Positions 4,607 through 5,772 of a stretch of DNA of 5,772 bases are shown here, piece by piece (position 1 is the stretch's first letter; each line of letters starts with the position of its first letter). The stretch is from assembly GCA_040006575.1 (NCBI GenBank), contig JBDTWS010000212.1, positions 1 to 5,772 of the forward strand, written 5' to 3'. The notes under the pieces are model-generated. The model was not told where the DNA came from. It did not search any database and saw nothing but the letters and a program-made list of their open reading frames with translations. Source of the DNA: UKL13-2 sp040006575 (GTDB lineage Bacteria > Pseudomonadota > Gammaproteobacteria > Burkholderiales > Usitatibacteraceae). The translations under genes and the position numbers were made by a program.

Positions 4607-5772
4607 ATGCCCGCACCCATGCCCGCACAAAACTTCTGCGCCATCGACTTCGGCACCTCCAACTCGGCCATCGCCATTCCGCACGGAAACGGCATGAAGC
4701 TGGTGGAACTCGAGCCCGGCTTTCGCACCATGCCGACCGCCGTGTTCTACAACGCGGAGGATGAATCGCGCAGTTTCGGCCGCGAGGCGGTTGCGGCGTA
4801 TGTCGATGGCTTCGATGGCCGCCTGATGCGCTCGATCAAAAGCATCCTCGGCTCGGACCTGATGGACCAGACCACCGAGATCGGCCACGGCATCACCATT
4901 AAATATATCGACGTCGTCATTGGTTACCTGAAGCACCTCAAACGCGTCGCCGAACAGCAGCATGGGCATCCATTGACGCGGGCAGTGATCGGCCGGCCGG
5001 TCTGGTTCGTCGATGGCGACCCTGAGCGCGACCGCCGTGCGCAGGAATCGCTGGCCACCGCCGCGCACGCCGCAGGATTTTTGGAGACTGCTTTCCAGTT
5101 CGAGCCGATCGCGGCTGCGCTGGATTACGAATCCACAATCTCAACAGAACAACTGGTGCTGGTGGCCGATATCGGTGGCGGCACGTCGGATTTTTCACTG
5201 GTGCGCGTGGGTCCCAGCCATCATGCGCGCGCGGATCGCCACAACGACATCCTGGCGAACCACGGCATTCACGTTGCGGGCACCGATTTCGACCAGTCCG
5301 TGAACCTGGCCGCCATCATGCCGGCGCTGGGCTACGGGTCGCTAGGCCGCGCGAGTGGAGCGGAGCCCGGCCGACGAGTGCCGGGCAAAGTCTATTTCGA
5401 CCTCTCGACCTGGCACCTTATCAACACGGTGTACGCCCACAATCGCATCATCGAACTGCGCGAAATGATCAGCATGTATGGCGACCTCGTGAAGTTTGCA
5501 CGGCTGATGACGGTGGTGACGCACCGACTCGGCCACCAGCTGGCGGCGCAAGCCGAGCAGGCGAAGATTGAGGTTGCCACCAACGGCGATGCCGTCATCG
5601 ACCTCGCCACGGTGGAAGATGACTTGAAGACGGCATTCAGCGCATCGCAACAGGCCGGCGCGCTGGATCACCAGGTCACCCGCATCGTCGACGCGGCGCA
5701 CGAAACGCTGCGACTCGCCGGTATCGATGCCTCGCAGGTGAGCGCCCTTTATTTCACGGGCGGGTCGACCGG
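4607..5772 (+). CDS. yegD: Hsp70-family protein, YegD type (3' truncated by window edge)
   Basis: 388 complete codons plus two bases are present and no stop is reached. The YegD protein of E. coli is about 450 residues, so roughly 60 are probably missing. Actin/Hsp70 ATPase motifs appear in order: phosphate-1 AIDFGTSNSAIAI (12-24), AVIGRPVWF (126-134), connect-1 FQFEPIAAALDYE (163-175), phosphate-2 VADIGGGTSDFSLVRV (186-201), and adenosine motif LYFTGGST (381-388). The layout follows YegD closely, including the AGF..FQ(F/Y)EP-AA-LDYE block and the GPxxxxRxDRHNDIL region; such proteins lack the Hsp70 peptide-binding domain. They are presumed cytoplasmic ATPases or chaperone-like proteins of unknown client. 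ATGs at 4607 and 4619 are both possible; neither has a Shine-Dalgarno. Residues about 245-260 (SLGRASGAEPGRRVPG) are encoded by a palindromic stretch and may be a local insertion. Confidence 0.88.
   Translation, partial: MPAPMPAQNFCAIDFGTSNSAIAIPHGNGMKLVELEPGFRTMPTAVFYNAEDESRSFGREAVAAYVDGFDGRLMRSIKSILGSDLMDQTTEIGHGITIKYIDVVIGYLKHLKRVAEQQHGHPLTRAVIGRPVWFVDGDPERDRRAQESLATAAHAAGFLETAFQFEPIAAALDYESTISTEQLVLVADIGGGTSDFSLVRVGPSHHARADRHNDILANHGIHVAGTDFDQSVNLAAIMPALGYGSLGRASGAEPGRRVPGKVYFDLSTWHLINTVYAHNRIIELREMISMYGDLVKFARLMTVVTHRLGHQLAAQAEQAKIEVATNGDAVIDLATVEDDLKTAFSASQQAGALDHQVTRIVDAAHETLRLAGIDASQVSALYFTGGST
5365..5386. repeat. GC-rich palindrome inside the Hsp70 gene
   Basis: GCCCGGC (5365-5371) and GCCGGGC (5380-5386) form a perfect 7-bp inverted repeat with an 8-base loop. 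It encodes Glu-Pro-Gly-Arg-Arg-Val-Pro-Gly in a loop just before KVYFDLSTWHLIN. The frame stays open across it. It may be a small in-frame palindromic insertion or simply GC-rich loop coding. Confidence 0.45.

Noticed and set aside
4514..5068. A 184-codon minus-strand open frame opposite the Hsp70 gene
   Set aside because: The + strand frame contains ordered Hsp70 ATPase motifs and a good promoter, so the antisense frame is a shadow.

Overview
The window reads as a stretch of a GC-rich proteobacterial chromosome. The gene content (DUF5648 secreted protein, DUF6644 membrane protein, VOC-Cdd1-YafY cluster, YegD-type Hsp70) suggests a gammaproteobacterium of the Xanthomonadales/Nevskiales type, or a betaproteobacterium. 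This is inferred from protein resemblance only; no marker gene is present. All supported genes lie on the + strand. No tRNA, rRNA, CRISPR array, transposase or phage gene is visible.

Positions 1-2023 hold two tandem paralogs of a secreted protein family. The first is cut by the left edge and only its last 101 codons are present (1-306). The second is complete (440-2023, 527 codons): signal peptide, then a DUF5648 repeat region, then about 330 residues of a cysteine-paired C-terminal domain that I do not recognise. A terminator-like hairpin (316-344) separates the two.

Positions 2024-2580 hold a small four-helix membrane protein of the DUF6644 type. It is preceded by a candidate promoter and a compact cluster of inverted and direct repeats that looks like an operator.

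Positions 2581-4078 form a tight three-gene operon: a VOC (glyoxalase-fold) protein, a Cdd1-type helix-hairpin-helix protein that overlaps it by 11 bases, and a YafY-type HTH-WYL regulator whose ATG directly follows the preceding stop codon. Upstream sits a 38-base nest of TGACA/TGTCA half-sites. The simplest reading is a small regulated unit in which the WYL regulator controls its own operon in response to an unknown ligand.

Positions 4079-4606 have no convincing gene. They carry a 20-base direct repeat, alternative hairpins past the operon, a 118-base multi-stem repeat element of the 'CGCCCTGAG...CGAAGGGC' kind, a long bulged hairpin, and finally a strong sigma-70-type promoter (TATAAT, 17-base spacer). 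That promoter drives an Hsp70-family protein of the YegD type (4607 to the right edge), whose ATPase domain contains a short, possibly inserted, palindrome.

The best candidates for something undescribed are the tandem secreted DUF5648 proteins with the unassigned C-terminal domain, and the repeat-rich control region in front of the VOC-Cdd1-YafY operon.
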